This document shows, in pieces, positions 7,945 through 10,459 of a stretch of DNA of 10,459 bases. The notes beneath the pieces were generated by a model. It had not been told where the DNA came from, did no database searches, and saw nothing but the letters and a program-made list of their open reading frames with translations. A program made the translations under genes and the position numbers. Source of the DNA: Candidatus Symbiothrix sp. (GTDB lineage: Bacteria > Bacteroidota > Bacteroidia > Bacteroidales > Azobacteroidaceae); contig JAISWY010000201.1 in assembly GCA_031270925.1 (NCBI GenBank), forward strand, positions 1 through 10,459. Direction: 5' to 3'. Every line of letters begins with the position of its first letter. Position 1 is the stretch's first letter.

Positions 7945-7952
7945 TACATTTG
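7945..7952 (+). promoter_or_regulatory. -7 box of the trpB promoter
   Basis: TACATTTG followed by C matches TAnnTTTG and ends 32 bases before the trpB ATG. The 24 bases upstream are nearly all A, G and T without a TTG at the usual distance. It supports the 7985 start over the longer frame that opens at 7865. Confidence 0.5.
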
Positions 7953-7984
7953 CAAAATTGAAAAACATTAAAAATTCTCAACAA

Positions 7985-9361
7985 ATGACAACACAACAAA
8001 AAAGATTTCTTTTGCCGGAAAATGAAATTCCGACACAATGGTACAATATCGTAACGGATATGAAAAACAAACCGTTGCCGATGCTGCATCCCGGCACGAA
8101 GCAAGCGATGAAAGTCGAAGAGTTGTATCCGCTTTTTGCAGAAGAACTTGCCAAGCAGGAGTTGAACACTACCGACCGCTTTATTGATATTCCCGAAGAA
8201 GTGCGCGAAAAATACAAATTTTACCGCGCGACGCCGCTGGTACGCGCATACGGTCTGGAAAAAGCCCTCGACACACCGGCGCATATCTATTTCAAAAACG
8301 AAAGTGTCAGTCCCGTCGGTTCGCACAAACTCAATTCGGCTTTGGCGCAAGCGTATTATTGCAAGCAACAGGGCGTTACCAATATTACCACCGAAACCGG
8401 CGCCGGGCAATGGGGAACGGCCATGTCTTACGCCGCCAAAGCTTTTGGCTTGGAATTGGCGGTCTATATGGTCAAAGTCAGTTACGAACAAAAACCCTAT
8501 CGCCGCTCCGTGATGCAAACGTTTGGCTCACAAGTGATTGCGTCGCCGTCGATGTCCACCAAAGCGGGACGCAAAATCCTGACCGATCATCCCACTTACC
8601 AAGGCAGTCTGGGTACAGCCATCTCCGAAGCCATCGAATTGGCCATGCAAACGCCGAACTGTAAATACGTATTGGGCAGCGTATTAAACCATGTTACACT
8701 GCATCAAACCATCATCGGATTGGAGGCGGAAAAACAAATGGCGATGGCAGGCGAATATCCCGACATTATTATCGGTTGCTTCGGCGGCGGTTCCAATTTC
8801 GGCGGTATCTCGTTTCCATTTTTACGTCATAAACTCATTGATAATAAAGATATTCGCATCATTGCTGCCGAACCCGCTTCCTGTCCCAAACTTACACGCG
8901 GCGTTTTTGAATACGATTTCGGCGACGAAGCAGGCTACACTCCCCTACTGCCGATGTTCACACTCGGACACGATTTTGCGCCCGCACACATTCACGCCGG
9001 CGGTTTGCGTTATCACGGCGCAGGCTCCATCGTCAGCCAACTGAAACGCGACGGATTGATGGAAGCCGTGGACATTCAGCAATTGGATTCGTTCAAAGCC
9101 GGCATCCTGTTCGCTCAAACGGAAGGCATTGTACCCGCTCCCGAATCTTGTCACGCCATCGCTGCAACCATGATCGAAGCCGAAAAAGCGAAACTCGAAG
9201 GCAAGCAAAAAACGATCTTGTTCAACCTTTCGGGACATGGTTTGATTGATATGGCCGCTTACGATGCTTATTTGGCAGATGATTTGAGCAATTATGAATT
9301 GAGTGATGAGGTTATTCGGAGGAATGTGGATAAGTTGGAGAATAATTTACCTACGACATAA
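7985..9361 (+). CDS. trpB: Tryptophan synthase beta chain, TrpB2 type, stand-alone
   Basis: 458 residues. This PLP enzyme joins indole and serine to make tryptophan in the cytoplasm. The Schiff-base lysine is Lys115 in PVGSHKLNSA, and the catalytic glutamate is Glu137 in TTETGAGQWG. The phosphate-binding loop is CFGGGSNFGG, and later motifs include EPASCPKLTRG, TLGHDFAPAHIHAGGLRYHG, EGIVPAPESCHA and FNLSGHGLID. GAGQWG (rather than GAGQHG), the long N-terminal extension and the extra LGHDF-HAGG segment assign it to the TrpB2 group, not the TrpB1 of classical trp operons. No trpA or other trp gene adjoins it. TrpB2 proteins are often proposed to salvage free indole without TrpA, though some pair with it. 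The frame is open from 7865, but I chose ATG 7985 because the 40 extra residues are lysine-rich, unlike the family, and would cross the promoter. Confidence 0.93.
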   Translation: MTTQQKRFLLPENEIPTQWYNIVTDMKNKPLPMLHPGTKQAMKVEELYPLFAEELAKQELNTTDRFIDIPEEVREKYKFYRATPLVRAYGLEKALDTPAHIYFKNESVSPVGSHKLNSALAQAYYCKQQGVTNITTETGAGQWGTAMSYAAKAFGLELAVYMVKVSYEQKPYRRSVMQTFGSQVIASPSMSTKAGRKILTDHPTYQGSLGTAISEAIELAMQTPNCKYVLGSVLNHVTLHQTIIGLEAEKQMAMAGEYPDIIIGCFGGGSNFGGISFPFLRHKLIDNKDIRIIAAEPASCPKLTRGVFEYDFGDEAGYTPLLPMFTLGHDFAPAHIHAGGLRYHGAGSIVSQLKRDGLMEAVDIQQLDSFKAGILFAQTEGIVPAPESCHAIAATMIEAEKAKLEGKQKTILFNLSGHGLIDMAAYDAYLADDLSNYELSDEVIRRNVDKLENNLPTT

Positions 9362-9363
9362 TA

Positions 9364-9385
9364 AAAAAGCGTTGCTTTTTGTTCT
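9364..9385 (+). terminator. Weak terminator-like hairpin after trpB
   Basis: AAAAAGC (9364-9370), loop GTT, GCTTTTT (9374-9380), then GTTCTT. The stem is 7 bp and mostly A-T, two bases past the stop codon. It could end transcription but is weaker than the other two terminators in the window. Confidence 0.45.
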
Positions 9386-9411
9386 TGTTCGCTAAATTTC
9401 ACATTATTCTT

Positions 9412-9438
9412 GGCTCAGTTGCAAACCTCTGTGTTAAG
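9412..9438 (+). repeat. Second partial copy of the element's left end
   Basis: These 27 bases match the first 27 bases of the palindromic element at 9625 in 24 positions, in the same orientation, including the outermost GGCTCAGTTGCAAA. After this the similarity stops and no matching inverted end is seen before 9617. It looks like the remnant of another copy, or the result of recombination. Confidence 0.7.
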
Positions 9439-9447
9439 TAGAAGCGA

Positions 9448-9543
9448 CAGACCGCAGGTCTGAATAAGAATAACCCCCAATGAAGCGAAGCGATTGGGGG
9501 ATAGAGAAATAACCACTCTCTCCTCAACCCCGAAGTGGGTTGA
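9448..9543. repeat. Cluster of three small hairpins in non-coding DNA
   Basis: Three perfect inverted repeats follow one another: CAGACC/GGTCTG (9448-9462, loop 3), CCCCCAAT/ATTGGGGG (9474-9500, loop 11, itself holding GAAGCGAAGCG) and TCAACCC/GGGTTGA (9524-9543, loop 6). Such runs resemble REP-like intergenic repeats. None has a T-run, so they are not simple terminators. I see no gene between 9381 and 9577. Confidence 0.5.
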
Positions 9544-9616
9544 ATATATCTATTAACAAGTGGATGGATATTCCGGCTCAATCTTCCTGTCCGCCAAATG
9601 GCTCACATGAGGGGCT

Positions 9617-9624
9617 ACCTTTAT
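9617..9624 (+). repeat. Left target-site duplication
   Basis: ACCTTTAT, directly abutting the outer base of the palindromic element's left end. It is identical to 9881-9888. In the transposase frame it encodes part of S-I-K-V. Confidence 0.8.
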
Positions 9625-9880
9625 GGCTCAGTTGCAAAACCCTGTGTTTAGGGGCTAAATTAAAATCAGATGTCTCCACGCGGTCGCTCCGCTCCCTTGG
9701 TCGACATGACGGGACGGTCAAAGGAAAAAGGGAGGGAACAGGCTGTTGGCGACCGTGTCGCCAACAGCCTGTTCCCTCATCACTCACTATGGAAGCGCGT
9801 CATGTCGAGCGGAGCGTAGCGAAGTCGAGACATCTGATTTTAATTTAGCTCCTCTAAACACAGGCTTTTGCAGGTGACCC
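9625..9880. mobile_element. 256-base palindromic MITE-like element inserted in the IS110 gene
   Basis: The ends (9625-9676 and 9827-9880) are inverted copies with 4 mismatches and two one-base gaps over about 54 bases, starting GGnTCA and containing TGCAAAA, CCTGTGTTTAG and CTAAATTAAAATCAGATGTC. Further in, GTCGACATGACG (9700-9711) pairs with 9798-9808, and the centre is a perfect 22-bp hairpin. The whole element can therefore fold as one long hairpin. It has no credible coding sequence; the open frames in it are by-products of the palindrome. An exact 8-base direct repeat abuts both ends. Removing the element with one repeat copy restores the transposase frame, which shows insertion. The short size, the lack of a transposase and the long inverted ends fit a non-autonomous MITE. 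The family that moves it is unknown; the 8-base duplication is one clue. Confidence 0.85.
9732..9778. repeat. Perfect central hairpin of the element
   Basis: 22-bp arms at 9732-9753 and 9757-9778 pair without mismatch around the loop CGT. The arms begin GAGGGAACAGGCTGTTGG. Being more exact than the outer arms, it may be a separate, younger repeat or a part under pairing constraint. No T-run follows, so it is not an ordinary terminator. Confidence 0.85.
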
Positions 9881-9888
9881 ACCTTTAT
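9881..9888 (+). repeat. Right target-site duplication
   Basis: ACCTTTAT, directly abutting the right end of the palindromic element and identical to 9617-9624. On its right the transposase frame continues (minus strand, GTSIK). Confidence 0.8.
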
Positions 9889-10459
9889 CGAAGTGCCGGA
9901 CTGAGAATCGAACGGCGCCATACCTGCGTAGCAGGCAAATTGTCGGCTATTCTCGAAGCGTGTAAAATTTTGCGTGGCAACCAGGATGACTACTGTATTA
10001 GCGCCACGCCTTTGATGGAGCTAACCAGCTTGTAATTCTCATTCATGCTATCCGATGACTCTATCAATTCCATCATTTTGGCTTCAATTTCCTTTATTTC
10101 CCGGTTGATCCTTTCTATCTCTCTCTGCGACTGTTCGTAAATGTAACGGGCTGTCTTGTTCCGCTGTATCACGGAGCGGATTTCTTTAGATGATACTAAA
10201 AGAGAGTGCTTGTTCTCCAACAACCTGTCCCGGAATGAAAGCAACAATTCCAACGATTTCAAGCTCGCCTCCGGTAAGCGATAGCATTTGGCCCTGTCTT
10301 GATGACGGAGAGCATACAGAGCGATATCCCTGCTGTTTATCCTGTCGTTTTTATCCCGCTTAATGCCTGTGGACAGTTTGATTTGCAAGGGGTTTTCAAG
10401 CCAGATGAACAACCCTTTTTTTATCAAAAATTCACTCATTTGCAAACTGTAAAGACCGG

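Larger units (their letters stand above)
9578..10459 (-). pseudogene. IS110-family transposase, frameshifted and interrupted
   Basis: The gene enters from the right edge already open: GLYSLQMSEFLIKKG, then ENPLQIKLSTGIKRDKNDR, typical of the IS110 N-terminal DEDD (RuvC-like) domain. A helical region follows, then SIKGVALIQ, where the C-terminal Tnp domain begins. There the frame meets TAG at 9992-9990. One base out of frame the family sequence continues without a break: VVILVATQNFTRF, FACYAGMAPFDSQSGTSIK. This shows a net loss of one base at about 9993-9998. The conserved SG, near the site of the catalytic serine in the family, survives. The frame is then split by the palindromic element at 9625-9880 and resumes as APHVSHLADRKI to about 9578, where homology stops well before a normal C-terminus. 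The first part, including the real start and first catalytic Asp, is outside the window. The ATG near 10439 is internal, not a start. Confidence 0.88.

Noticed and set aside
7865..7984. 40-residue N-terminal extension of TrpB
   Set aside because: It is lysine-rich, unlike the family, and overlaps the divergent glycosyltransferase start and the TACATTTG promoter box. The ATG at 7985 fits better.
7910..8518. 202-codon minus-strand frame opposite trpB
   Set aside because: It is a shadow of the conserved trpB coding sequence, rich in Phe and Cys, with no domain.
9404..9473. TTATTCTT (9404-9411) and AAGAATAA (9466-9473) as flanks of the orphan element end
   Set aside because: They are inverted, not direct, so they are not a target duplication, and A/T-rich 8-mers can match by chance.
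9399..9581. 60-codon minus-strand frame over the hairpin cluster
   Set aside because: It spans three inverted repeats and the orphan element end, has no promoter or recognisable domain, and is better explained as repeat DNA.
9599..9605. Third TGGCTCA, resembling the element's outer end
   Set aside because: It lies inside conserved transposase sequence (the V-S-H codons) and similarity does not extend beyond 7 bases.
9540..9848. Open frames on both strands over the palindrome (plus 9540-9848, minus 9578-9787)
   Set aside because: They mirror each other because the DNA is self-complementary, have no family resemblance, and cross the borders of the inserted element.
9412..9880. CRISPR array
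   Set aside because: The repeats are few, unequally spaced and part of one long inverted structure, with no regular spacers.
10439..10445. Start codons of the IS110 frame (TTG 10445 or ATG near 10439)
   Set aside because: The frame is open to the window edge and encodes GLYSLQ, a conserved IS110 stretch, before these codons, so they are internal.

Overview
The window looks like chromosomal DNA of a Bacteroidota bacterium, most likely a member of the Bacteroidales. The case rests on four points. Several genes are preceded by the Bacteroides-type promoter box TAnnTTTG, often with a TTG about 19-20 bases upstream, instead of sigma-70 boxes and strong Shine-Dalgarno sites. The protein families are typical of the phylum: a BglX-type GH3 lipoprotein, a choice-of-anchor-Q beta-helix protein with a type IX secretion tail, a Bacteroidota-style Wza lipoprotein, SufS and TrpB2. 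The base composition is moderate and A/T-rich between genes. The transposase also resembles IS110 elements common in this phylum. Genus cannot be fixed from the sequence alone.

Layout. Positions 1-984 (minus strand) are the first two genes of a polysaccharide export operon that runs off the left edge: a Wza-like outer-membrane lipoprotein, then the start of a Wzc/Wzz-like inner-membrane chain-length protein. A divergent spacer holds two related Bacteroides-type promoter boxes and a doubtful 51-codon ORF. Next come, on the plus strand, a GH3 beta-glucosidase lipoprotein (1344-3608) with a clear terminator, and a secreted beta-helix protein with a C-terminal sorting domain (3759-5375). A long two-way terminator (5387-5436) separates these from sufS (5456-6685) and a GT2-type glycosyltransferase (6765-7886) on the minus strand, each with its own promoter. 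A short divergent spacer leads to a stand-alone trpB of the TrpB2 type (7985-9361).

The right end (9362-10459) is accessory DNA. A decaying IS110-family transposase gene enters from the right edge on the minus strand. It has a frameshift near 9993 and is split by a 256-base palindromic element (9625-9880). The element has about 53-base inverted ends and is flanked by an exact 8-base direct repeat, ACCTTTAT. Removing the element and one repeat copy rejoins the transposase reading frame, so this is well supported as an insertion of a MITE-like non-autonomous element. A second partial copy of one element end lies at 9412-9438, followed by several small hairpins.

The genes do not form one pathway. 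The two envelope-linked blocks (polysaccharide export on the left; BglX plus the secreted beta-helix protein) both concern surface carbohydrates. SufS, the glycosyltransferase and TrpB2 look like independent transcription units. No CRISPR array, phage defence system, tRNA or rRNA was seen. The most notable structure is the nested mobile element with its readable insertion site.
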